Below are positions 46,873-60,400 of a stretch of DNA of 64,000 nt, in pieces. Made by a program: the position numbers and the translations under genes. Source of the stretch: Ephydatia muelleri (lineage: Eukaryota > Porifera > Demospongiae > Spongillida > Spongillidae); NCBI GenBank assembly GCA_013339895.1, contig JABACO010000006.1, positions 4,115,109 to 4,179,108 of the forward strand, written 5' to 3'. Positions within the stretch are counted from its first letter, which is position 1, and every line of letters begins with the position of its first letter. Below the pieces are notes generated by a model. The model made no database searches. It had not been told where the DNA came from and saw nothing but the letters and a program-made list of their open reading frames with translations.

Positions 46873-49800
46873 ATGGAGATTCTGAAGCTGGTGACATTCT
46901 TACTGATCTGTGGCATCAGAGGAAGTAAGTTCTAGCAATATTCTAATAGATACACATGTATCCTTAAATCATCTTGTCTTACATGTCTGTGGGCTAGCTA
47001 TTGTGTATAAATAAATAAATACATGGGTCAGTCTCCAATAAAATAGCTTTTTGTATATAATTTACGATTCGTACCATTATTGCTGGCAACCCTAGTTCCA
47101 TTCTCCCAATCCACATGAATATTAATCACTTCCTTGTTTCGCCCATTCTCCGCCTTAAACTAAGCTATAGCCATTTGCAACTGTTTTTTTTTTGTCTGAG
47201 TATACACAGATAAAAGAAGAAGAGTTACAGTATCGCTTCTTTACACGATCATACCATACCAGATTGATGGATTGAAGTCAATAGTTGCAGTAATCTTGCT
47301 ACCTCCCACATCATGATGCATCATGATGTGCGTAAGAGTTTTATTCTACACACTCGCCAAGTGTATTATAATTATAAAGCTTTTCCACATTTGACATACC
47401 TTTGCTACCTGCACATGCATTCTATTCTATTTAACTGCTCGTGCACATGTTTGTAGAGGTCACTGATTCTATTTTCTGTACCCTATTGCGACTGGGTTTG
47501 TACACATACTCTCAGTGTGTCACTCTGTATCATTTGGTTGACAACTACAGCTCCCTTATGGCTGGTTCTTGGTACATAATGTATGCAACATGAGACGCTT
47601 AAGGTTTTAACTTCCTACACACTCATATCACCCTTCTCTGAGATGGTGTGTAATAAAGCTTTTTCTTTGACATAACCTCTTTGCTTATGCCTCGCCCACT
47701 CAGCTTTTACTCCACTTGCTGTGACTTCAGTCTCTTATTTCTCACAGTTCTCTGCTCACACAGATTGACTCACATACTATGCATGCGTACTAAAAAGCAA
47801 TAACACTCTCTAATGAAGGATATCTTTTGGCATTCCAACACTCCTCTCTTCACCAGTCTTTTCTTCCACAATCTTCCTTTACAGCTTTCTCTGCTTTTTT
47901 AACCTCTTTGCGCCTCAAATTGTGTGATCTATTGTGTCACTGTGCTTAGCAACGCTAAGGCTTGACTTGTGCACAAGAAGTAGGAGTATCTTCTAGGAGA
48001 TCTTGTTCATAGACATCTGTTTTTTTAGAGAAGGTTCTACTGCAGAAGCACCTGCTCTGGATGTGCTGCTACAAATATGGAGTGATATTGACAATAGCTA
48101 CAGATCTTCCTCTGTTGACATAGAAGCAATACCAAGATCAGCATGCTTCTTTGCCTCATGCCACGCCTTCTGCTATATAAGACACCTGTCATGGTGACTT
48201 TGTCAGAAAGAACTTATCCTGCCACACCACAGATGCCAACATTGCCTCACGCTGTTCTCTGGGAGGGCATACCCCTTTCAATGCTGATAGTCTTTCAAAT
48301 GCTGGCCTGTGTAAATGCATAATGGATGCATCATATCACCATTGGCGTGAGGAAGAAGGATATGTGGTGCTACGCATGCAGCACAGTGTGTTTTCAGTGG
48401 TCCAAATACTCCTGAATCAAGGGTTGCACAAGACGGCTAGTGTGAGATGGCATGACAACAATGTCTATTTTATTTGCCACTGCAACCTGTGCCGCATGCA
48501 AGGAAATATGCATGGCCATCAAGGATGAGCAGTTTGTATCCTCTCATTTCTGGTGTTGGCGATGTGGCAACCAAATTTTCAATGACTGTGAGGGGTCAAG
48601 GGTTATATCAACTAGGTTTTGACAGCATGGTTGCCAATTTGGTTGATTTTCATTTAATGAGTTTATCCGTTAGTGAAGGTAATATAACTAATTTATCAAC
48701 TAATGAAGTTATTGTTCTTATAATTAGTTATTGATTTCTGAAGTTTTGACCTTTTGTGACACTTTTCGAACTTTGCACATCAGTATGCACTAACCAAATT
48801 TATATACAGAATAGCTCTCAATAAGGACTATCTGTGCGTAATAATAATAACGAAATTTTTCTGAAAGTGAAAGTTAAGTTACTATTAACAATTAATAGCA
48901 CTGAATGTTAATTTCTCAAACAGTTCATTTTAAAATTCAGTTTTTTTGCTAGCAATTAGCCCACAGCCTTCCCAAAAGAATGTACAGTAGGGCAACTTTG
49001 TAGTGCCTTGTTGTATCAGGTTGGTTGGATAGAACTCTATCACATGATAGAGCTATGTTCTATCCAACCATTGGTACTGTAGGCCAATTGAAGTCATGTA
49101 CTGTATATGCTTGCCTAACCATTTCCCATGAAACAGATTTGCCTTGGAAGGTAGGAGGTAGTGCTGTTCTGTCAGATATAATAGCAGCAACCCTACTGTA
49201 CTGATTGGTACCCTCCCCCCTCCCCGTTCTTCATAAATCCCAGAGAGGTTGGAAACACGCTTGGTTCCGCACACAACAGCTACATGCTTTTGGGTGGGAT
49301 CAAGAACAATCAGTGTTTCATCAAGATTGATGAAATCACAGGAAGGATCAAGACCATGCTCATGACTGGCTCATGAATAACCTGAAAGAATCTGCTTAAG
49401 CCTGAATAACTTCAGGACCCTGCATGACTGTGGGACAGATTGTGGGGCACACGTAAAGAAATTGAAGTACTCAAGTGAGCAGCTTGTTTGCAGAATGGCC
49501 CTTGAAAGTACTCCCCTCCTCTTTAGTAAAAGCTTTAGCCGACTGCAAAACTTCTTCTTTTGTTTGGTCATACCCATGCCTCTGTGGTTCATGAATTGAA
49601 TTGCTTTATCAGACTTGCCTCCACTTCTTGGCCTTAGAGCATCAAATGATGAATGGTCACATGAAAGTTGGAATAGTGTAGATGGCCTTATCCTACTGGC
49701 TGAAGCAAACGGTGCCTTGTTTCATTTGTCAGTATTTACTACAGTACATGTATCTCGGATAATAATCTGGTATGGTCTCCATCATTATGGCACACAAGCT

Positions 49801-52800
49801 CACCAGTGAACTAAAAGATTTAGACTGATAAGTTCAAGCTTACCAGCTTTCAGCTCATGCAAGCAAGTCCTGCAGATGTTGCTGTGTGGTCATTTGTTTT
49901 TTGATATGATTGTTTCTTCTTGGTAGCTCTTCATGCACTTGCTGAAAAGCAGAAATAATAATATTAACACTGGTTCTGTGCAAAACGAGTACTTTTTATG
50001 CTTATTTTGTCAAACTCAGATTTTGGAAAATTAGTCGGAAAAGCAAAGATCATTTTCTATTTTCTGTACAGTTCAACTCTCTACACAATGTTTGGTGCTA
50101 TTACTAGCAACTTATGAGCTTCAGTTCCGATACTGCATCAGTTAGAATTCGCGAGGGTAAGAGAGTCCTGAGAAAAGTACACTTTTTCTAGTATACGTGT
50201 ACTCTTGGCTCAAAAAAGGTATATTTATTCTCATTTCGATCAAATAGATGGAGTTCGTACAAATTCTGGCCCTAGCGTGGTAAATAACACAACAAGCAAC
50301 ACAGGGTCTCTGCGCCTTGTTCCTGGACAAAAGTTTGGTCGTATCAGGCCTATCGTACACGAAAGAGTTAGTACACGAACAAAAAACCACTGCAAAGTGG
50401 TAACCATATGACTGGGTAACCACTACGGCTAGCCGGGGCAATAGTGTAGCTACTTCTAAAGATGAAAGAGCAACACCCACTTGATATTCTGTAGACCTAG
50501 AACCAGACCGATGTCTTTGTACCTTCCCCCACCCCTGACTTCGGTCTCTGGTGCTTCAACAAAGTGCTAGTGCCATGACGTGTAGGAATGCCAATCCCCG
50601 GACCACAATCAATTGAACCAAAACCACCAAGCCTGGATACGAGGCAAACTGGTTTTCTGTAAATTTCTGCAAGAACCATTCCAACTGAGAGCATGATGTC
50701 TACTGTGGTCTCTGTTGGTACCAAATGAAGTCTAAATGTGCAACCGAATCTGCTCTAAACAGCTCCAAATAAAAAGTGTACTCGGCAACGCTTATGGCAA
50801 ACTGTGCTGATTTGAATGCATACAGATTAGCCATCGCTCTAGATAAGCAGCTAGGGATACTCAGTGATAGTTTAACTAAGTGAAAACGCTCTTTTCCCAA
50901 CTTTTCCGACTAATTTTTCAAAAGTTGGGTTCGACTGAAAAGGTACTCGATTTTCATGGAACCGGTGTTAAATACTACATGTACATAAAATTGCCATTAA
51001 TATAATATTAAATCTGTATCATATTTAATATTGAATACTACATATACGATAAAATTAGATCATTAAATGCAGCACTAAGTATTCTATGCAATGGTGTTTT
51101 GTATCTTACTATATACAAAGAAAGAGAACTATTTCTTAACATCTTGCACAGCCAATTCAATAGCAAATTGAGTAAATGCTACATGTACATCACATAACAT
51201 TAATATTTATACAAGAATACAAAAAATCCTATTTTACTGGAAGGACACTGATGCCTTACATCAACAGCCAGGCAGAGGGCAACAAAATTAACATGTGGAT
51301 GAATACCTAGGTCAGTGCAATGACCATGAAAAAAAAAACAGTCTTAAATGTCAATGGTGCACGGAGGACTAGTACTGTGGGGACAAGATGTCCTATGGGA
51401 CTACATACATGTACACTGTATCCATATACAGTATTGTCATGCTTCAGGGATGGGCCCTATGTTATGTATTAATTGTCTAGGCCACAGATTTTTAGATCTA
51501 TTCTCAATTCTGCATCCTCACAGTGTTCCTTCTGTATCATTGCATGTGGTCTTCTTTAAGTATTTCTTTTGACAACTCCTCTTAGATGTGAAGTTCCAAT
51601 ATAACCGGTTCTCTGTACATGTGTACACTGTATACATGTATGATCAATGTTGTGTGTGTGTTTTTGTGTTTGTTGTTTTTGTGTTTGTATGTGTGTGTGT
51701 TTGTGTTGTGTGTGTGCCTGTGCATGTGCTCTCTTTTGCATTTATTATGTAATTATTAGATACTATAGTACAAGCTGAATGCAGGAAACACAGCACCAAT
51801 GATGCTAAATGCTCTGAACTTGGCTGCAGTCATGTGTATTATTATACATGTATGTCATGTGTTGAGACATACAGAACCTTGGCACCATAAACTCCATCTC
51901 TTGTCATGAGCAGAGCTTCGATTGGATATAATCTGTTAATATAATTCGTCATTTATGCATTTTTCTTCTTGATTTGGTTAATTACATGTACAGTGTATAT
52001 TTTAAAATTTATCATACATATTATTTTAATATCCATACAGCAGGCTACAGAATAAATCACGAAGATGCATGCACTCGATTGTGCTGTCAAATATAATTAA
52101 ATTTAGTTTAGTGAGCTTATGCCAAATACATGTACACTGAAAAAGCAAGTAATTGCATTAAATGCATGCTTTCTACACATTTTCTGCACTACCACCTTAC
52201 TTTGTAACGCTGGTCACAAGTCCCTACATGTACATGTACATGAGGTGCATATATGTGTTTGTATATACATGTACAGTGTGCATTTACATGTATGTCACAC
52301 ACTGACATCAATGATGCCACTCTCCTCTGGTATTGTCCACAATGAGAAATGTGTTTTTCTCCCCAGGCTCCACACAGAGTCTTCCATGTCACACTGCCAG
52401 TGGAGATAACTGTACATCAAGTATATGTCCCAACACTGTGGTGACCTACACCTGTACCATCAATGGAACAGCTGCTGGTCTTACTGACTGGACCCTGCCC
52501 ACTGGCACCTGTACTAACAATACATACACTGATAAGATAAGACTTTCTCAGTTTGTGAGCTTTGGACAATGTGCTGCTCAGGGATCTGGAGTTCCCAGTA
52601 TGTGTGGACCTTACAGAGCTTCCAGCATACAGCCGTCTAGTGGCACAAACTGTCTGTCCTCCATCTTGACTGTGAACATTACAGCTGCTATGAATGGTAG
52701 CACTGTGATGTGCAACAACACTGATTTTATGAGTTCTGCATCTACTATTGTCTCCATGACAACCATCAATGTAGTAGGTATGCCATTTATTTGTTCACAT

Positions 52801-54346
52801 GTTTGTGTAAATGGCTTCCCTGACCCCTCCATTGCCATCACAATTAGTAGCGGCTCGCACATCAGCAAAAATAACTAAATTCACCTGGAAATTGTCAAAA
52901 CTGTTAGTTTTCGTAGTAAACTTTATATTGATTTGGCAGCTTGCCATCTAATGACATTCACTATTTGTATGAGCCCAACATGGATATCAATTCAATTAGC
53001 TAGGCTCGTATAAACAGGGAATGTTGTTAGATGTCAACCGGTGGCAAAAATCTATAAGATTTGCTACACAAAAACTAACAGTTTGCAGGTGAGTTTAGTT
53101 ATTTTTGCTAATGTGCTGATGTGCGAGCCATTACTGTACATTGTAGATAGTACTGTACAGGTGTACATATTATATTTGATTACTAGCTCAATTACCCACA
53201 ACCACGATGTTGATATCTATCAGATAATTCCAATCAAGTACTTGAATCTTACAATACATGTACATTAGCATGTGTGATTTTTTTTCTGCATCTCAATATT
53301 TTTACACATTTGCAATTACATGTACATGTATTTAGTATCGCCCCGACGCAAATCCTAGTTGCACGCTCGAGTAGAGACACGGCACACAACTATAATCTAC
53401 ACTGCAAGACACGATACACAACTCAGGACACACAGACTCGCTCAGTGCACAATGACAAACATATAAATAGTAAGCACTCATCTAGAATGTTTGGCGGCCG
53501 CCTCTGGCTTGCGTACAAAGACTATTGTTCTAATGAAGTCCGGCTGATACGGTCACAGCACATTACGTCAGCATTGACGTATACTACAATGTACAAGCTT
53601 GGAAGTACTTTAGGTACCTCAATGAACAGAAACAGTATTTGAGCATAACATGAACTGTGTGGCCTTTTGAATTGAACTTAAACACATTGCTTCAGAAATT
53701 ATTACACTATTACATTTATTTATTTTGAGCTACATGCAACTGATGATTAAAGATAGTATTCATTTTTTAGCAGCAGGAATATTGAATTTACAATTTACAT
53801 GCACATGTATGTTTCATTACTATGGAGCAGTTATACATGTATTTGTACAATCTTTCCTGATTGTGGGGAAACCTGTACTTTATTGCGCTTCATCATCAGT
53901 TTACATTATACAATACACTTTATATGTAGTTGTGTATACAACAAACCAACTGTAAATACAACTACATACATGTATAAAGTGTATTGTATAATGTAAACAT
54001 CACAACTGATGATGAGCACCATAAAGTACAGCCCCCACAATCAGGAATTTGTGTGGGTACAAGAAACTCGGTGGTACAGAAACTACACTGTTAGGACAGT
54101 AGACCTCTCATTTTTGTTTGAGCCCTTCCCAGATGTACATGTAAATGTGTAATTGCTTTGAACATCTTTTGACTATGTAATGTACTGTGCCTTGCACACT
54201 GCACTGTTTAGAAGATACTCCATGAGTGGGGAGAGGGTGGTGGGGGTGGAGAGAGTGGTAGTCTTCCCACTTGCAGCCAGGAGTTTGTGTGTGTGTACAT
54301 GTGTGTGTGTGTACATGTATGTGTGTGTGTTGTGTGTGTGTGTGTG

Positions 54347-54410
<64 letters not shown>

Positions 54411-57400
54411 CATTTGGCGTTGCAGCTTCACCATCAGCTTAGTTTTGATGGTTCAGTTGTAATTGCTAGCTGTTACACTGTATACTGGCGATCTCGAATA
54501 TTTTTGGATGGGTTTTTCAAATGCATTGTGATTCATTTTGTCGTGAAATATAAATGTCAGAAAGGGATAATGTGATCCAATACCATGTTGTGCATATTGG
54601 TAGAGACAATACGTGACCTTCATACATGTACTAGCTGTATCTGTACATTGTACATGGACCTGTACTTGTGGTACATGTATTATATACATGTACATTGTAG
54701 GCAATGTTTGTACTTATTAATCAATCACATGAATCTTCCAACAGGCGTCTTAGGGCAGTGCTTAGAATATGTCACCAGAATTGGTATAAATCTTTTGCTT
54801 CCTTGAGATTTAGACATGAAGAATTCTGCACCTCATGCATCCTTCAAGCCTGATGTTCTCATAGGACTTGCCTGGAAAAACCAGAAAAGTTCTCAATAAA
54901 ACTTGCTAGCATACTAAACATAGATGGCCTGCTTGTGAACATGCCAAAGCAAGACGGTGGGCAACACAGTGAATAGTTTCTAATCCTGTCACCCTACCAG
55001 TCATTACTGTAGCACCATCTGAACCAAATCCCATCATTTTGTTGATAGGCAGCTATTTTTCAATCAAATAGGCTCGAATGGCTTCTTCAATGCACTCAAA
55101 TGTTGTCAACAATACATGTACATAGAAAAGTGCTGCATGACTCAGCACACTTCAGAAATTTATCATCCTTAGCTGTTAGTAATGGATAATCAGTACTCTC
55201 ATCTAACATCAACCCATAAAATTGTTGTTACAGAAAACATGAAGCTGAAATATTTCGATTTGCTGGGTAAGAGTGATAGCTACATGTAGCTCTTGGAAAA
55301 TATCCTCACTGGTATAGTGAGAGTTTCCACCACACCCAGTGAAGACTAGTGAGTAAAAACAAGATTCTTAACAAGGGACAGTAGTTGCTCATAGTTTGGA
55401 GTATGAGCTAATCTCATTTTTGCACAACCAGTAAAGGCATTTCATAGCTGCAATCCATGCTTGTCTCTGAAGTACAGTGTATTACTTGTCTACTGATACC
55501 ATCACATTGTGTGTGCATAGTGCCTCTCTATGAATGACAAATGCTTCATGTCTAGAATGCATATCCTTAATGTAAGACTACTTATTCCAAACCACAGATT
55601 ACTTTTGGTGAGGGAGTGCTTCCTTTGATTTGCTGCTGGTACATTGTACTGATATGACTCGTAGATGGCTGATGGAACCTAGAGATGTGGCTAGTAGATG
55701 GCTGATGGGACCTAGAGATGTGGCTAGTAGATGGCTGATGGGACCTAGAGATGTGGCTAGTAGATGGCTGATGGGACCTAGAGATGTGGCTAGTAGATGG
55801 CTGATGGGACCTAGAGATGTGGCTAGTAGATGGCTGATGGAACCTAGAGATGTGGCTAGTAGATGGCTGATGGGACCAGAGATGTGGCTAGTAGATGGCT
55901 GATGGGACCTAGAGATGTGGCTAGTAGATGGCTGATGGGACCTAGAGATTTGGCTAGTAGATGGCTGATGGGACCTAGAGATGTGGCTAGTAGATGACTG
56001 ATGGGACCTAGAGATGTGACTAGTAGATGGCTGATGGGACCTAGAGATGTGGCTAGTAGATGGCTGATGGGACCTAGAGATGTGGCTAGTAGATGGCTGA
56101 TGGGACCTAGAGATGTGGCTAGTAGATGGCTGATGGGACCTAGAGATGTGGCTAGTAGATGGCTGATGGGAGCTAGAGATGTGGCTAGTAGATGGCTGAT
56201 GGAACCTAGAGATGTGGCTAGTAGATGGCTGATGGGACTAGAGATGTGGCTAGTAGATGGTTGATGGGACCTAGAGATGTGGCTAGTAGATGACTGATGG
56301 AACCTAGAGATGTGGCTAGTAGATGGCTGATGGGACCTAGAGATGTGGCTAGTAGATGGCTGATGGGACCTAGAGATGTGGCTAGTAGATGGCTGATGGG
56401 ACCTAGAGATGTGGCTAGTACAGATGGCTGATGGGACCTAGAGATGTGGCTAGTAGATGGCTGATGGGACCTAGAGATGTGGCTAGTAGGTGGCTGATGG
56501 GACCTAGAGATGTGGCTAGTAGATGGCTGATGGGACCTAGAGATGTGGCTAGTAGATGGCTGATGGGATCTAGGATGTGGCTAGTAGATGGCTGATGGGA
56601 CCTAGAGATGTGGCTAGTAGATGGCTGATGGGACCTAGAGATGTGGCTAGTAGATGGCTGATGGGACCTAGAGATGTGGCTAGTAGATGGCTGATGGGAC
56701 CTGAGATGTGGCTAGTAGATGGCTGATGGGACCTAGAGTGTGGCTAGTAGATGGCTGATGGACCTAGAGATTGGCATATGCTGATGGAACCTAGAGATGT
56801 GGCTAGTAGATGGCTGATGGACCTAGAGATGTGGCTAGTAGATGGCTGATGGACCTAGAGATGTGGCTAGTAGATGGCTGATGGGACCTAGAGATGTGGC
56901 TAGTAGATGGCTGATGGGACCTAGAGATGTGGCTAGTAGATGGCTGATGGACCTAGAGATGTGGCTAGTAGATGGCTGATGGGACCTAGAGATGTGGCTA
57001 GTAGATATGGCTGATGGGACCTAGAGATGTTGGCTAGTAGATGGCTGATGGGACCTAGATGTGCTAGTAATGGCTGATGGGACCTAGAGATGTGCTAGTA
57101 ATGGCTGATGGGACCTAGAGTGTGGCTAGTAGATGGCTGATGGACCTAGAGATGTGGCTAGTAGATGGCTGATGGGACCTAGAGATGTGGCTAGTAGATG
57201 GCTGATGGGACCTAGAGATGTGACTAGTAGATGGCTGATGGGACCTAGAGATGTGGCTAGTAGATGACTGATGGAACCTAGAGATGTGGCTAGTAGATGG
57301 CTGATGGGACCTAGAGATGTGGCTAGTAGATGGCTGATGGAACCTAGAGATGTGGCTAGTAGATGGCTGATGGGAGCTAGAGATGTGGCTAGTAGATGAC

Positions 57401-60400
57401 TGATGGGACCCTAGAGATGTGGCTAGTAGATGACTGATGGAACCTAGAGATGTGGCTAGTAGATGGCTGATGGAACCTAGAGATGTGACTAGTAGATGGT
57501 TGATGGGACCTAGAGATGTGGCTAGTAGCTGGCTGATGGGACCTAGAGATGTGGCTAGTAGATGGCTGATGGGACCTAGAGATGTGGCTAGTAGATGGCT
57601 GATGGAACCTAGAGATGTGGCTAGTAGATGGCTGATGGGACCTAGAGATGTGGCTAGTAGATGGCTGATGGAACCTAGAGATGTGGCTAGTAGATGGCTT
57701 ATGGAACCTAGAGATGTGGCTAGTAGATGGCTGATGGGACCTAGAGATGTGGCTAGTAGATGGCTGATGGGACCTAGAGATGTGGCTAGTAGATGGCTGA
57801 TGGGACCTAGAGATGTGACTAGTAGATCGCTGATGGAACCTAGAGATGTGGCTAGTAGATGGCTGATGGGACCTAGAGATGTGGCTAGTAGATGGCTGAT
57901 GGGACCTAGAGATGTGGCTAGTAGATGGCTGATGGAACCTAGAGATGTGGCTAGTAGATGGCTGATGGAACCTAGAGATGTGACTAGTAGATGGCTGATG
58001 GAACCTAGAGATATGGCTAGTAGATGGCTGATGGAACCTAGAGATGTGGCTAGTACAGTACTGCTCACCCACAAGTTTGCACTCGCCCTCTCGAGTTGCA
58101 AGCGAGCGTGAGATGATTGCGAGCGAGTAATCACTCGCAGCAATCTTAGTAGGTCTCGCAAATCACTCGCTCACAAATCACTCACGCATTTACGGCACGA
58201 GTACTGTGTACCAGGAACGAGCACCTTTGAATATAGCTTGTATTAAAGACACTGTGCGATTATTTTGACACTGTAACTTAAAACTTTGGAGTGTCCCTTC
58301 CTATTTTTAAGGATGGGAGGATGTAGATGTACTACACAGGTACTTCCATATGGAGTCATCTTCCAAAAATGACTGCTACAAAATGCATCATTGCACCATT
58401 CCACCCTACAGTACATGATCCACATGCAACTGACATACTGTATTAATTTATTGTTTCAAAGTTTATTTCCCTTTAGCAAATAGTTCAGACAGTAAAATAA
58501 CAATCAAAGCAGCACTCTTTCTGGAATTGGTTGTGAAGGCCACTTCTGATAAATCACAGGACTCCATGGTAAAGACAATTCACAATCTTCATTGTAGATT
58601 ATCCAATGTACATTGGGGAGCAGCAGCTGTAACAGATATCCACAAGCATTTGTTAGCTAAAGTAAGCTCCATAACCCACTCTGCACCTAACCCCATTTAA
58701 GGCCCTCCATGGGTTTGGCCACACCCAGGCATATTTTTTGGCTAAGCGGCCAAACTCCATTTAAGGCCCTCTCAAGGTTTGGCTGCACCCAGGCATATAT
58801 TTCAGCTAAGTGACTTCACCCCATTTAAAGCCCTCCCAAGGTTGGCCACACCCAGGCATCTTTTTCTGGCTATGCGGCTTAACCCCATTCAAGGCCCTCC
58901 CAATGTTTGGCCACACCCAGGCATATTTTTCCCGCTAAATCGCTTAACCCATTTGAGGCCCTCCCAAGTTTGGCCACACCCAGGCATCTCTTCCGGCTAA
59001 GCGGCTTAACCCATTTAAAGCCCTCCTAAGCACCCAGGCATCGTTTTCCGGCTAAGTGGCTTAACCCCATTTAAGACCCTCCCAAGATTTGAGATTCCCA
59101 AGAAGGAACTGTCGTTGGTCACATCCCCCAAACAGTATCTCATATAAGGTATCAGAAGGTTCTCAAATGACTAGGACTTGAGATTCCATGTTTAGTATGT
59201 TTCACTGGACATGCTAAAGATATCAACTACATGTACTGAAACCTAAACAGCTACCTGTGCATGTATGAAATGTTTTGCTAAATCACGTTTATATAAATGA
59301 ATATGTATGTATGAATGTGACGTAAATCAGAAGTGTTTTTTGTAATCAAATACCACGTGTATAAAAGAAATATTAATCTAATAAATAAGAAATTTTCTTG
59401 TGTTTCATTTTCGCTATGGATGGATCGACAAAATAATTACATTGAAATTGTCCAGTTTTACTGTATGCTCATACTAAGCACATGTAGTTTTAATGAGCTT
59501 GTATATCTATTACATTTTCAGTATGTACAGTACACTGTAAAGGTAGAGTCTAGCTACATGTAAATGAAGGGTTGTAGTAAGGTTCAAAGCTCTTATGCAA
59601 AGAATTAAATCAATCACTGTCTGACGTGCATCAAATGTGTGTATTACCTCAGTCAGAAGTACACATGTACAGCTACTGTACATATAATTCAGTATGTTGA
59701 TCGAGATGATCATATTTAATGTTTGACTATTTGTGTCTGATATCATTGCATCATTGTTATTGTAGCATGAGATCAGGCAAATGTGTGGGCACAAAAAACT
59801 CTCTTTGCAATATAGAAACGAAACCCATTCACCATGTGATATGACATTTGGCCTCATTTTTGATTGATAGCATACCAATATACCAATTACCATTCTGAAC
59901 AGATGTCTGCTTTGTAGTGATTTATTGTAATGTAAATGTGTAATTTGATTTGACTGTACTTGTACCATGCACACTGTTTTACCATAGAAGATACTCCGTG
60001 AGTAGGAGAGAGAGTGGTGAGGGGAGAGGGTGGGAGGGGGAGAGGGTGGTGAGGGGGGAGGATGGTGAGGGGGGAGGATGGTGAGGGGGAGAGGGTGGGG
60101 AGGAGGGAGAGGGGTAGTCTTCCCACTCACAATAGGGAGTCTTTAAGCATTGCAGCTTCTCCATTAACATATTTTGAATGCACCATTATGTGACACCATT
60201 GGTTGAGGGTCAATGGTCCTTCTGTTGTGTATGTGCACAGTCAGGACAACAACTTAACATTTTGTTTGTTGTTGGTAATGTGTCTGTTAAGGGAGGGTCC
60301 ATCATACTGCCATGGCAACCAATGTAGTCAGTGGTAATAACCCTTCTGTGTAAGAGTGCATGTATCACCACTACAGTAGCTGTGTCTAACTTCAGTTGGA

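Noticed and set aside
50142-50900. Group of medium-length frames on both strands
   Set aside because: They overlap on opposite strands and show no motif; most likely chance or unrecognisable transposon decay in the intron.
55630-58161. Repeat-protein frames over the 33-bp satellite
   Set aside because: Frames break exactly at unit indels and exist on both strands, so they reflect repeat length, not selection.
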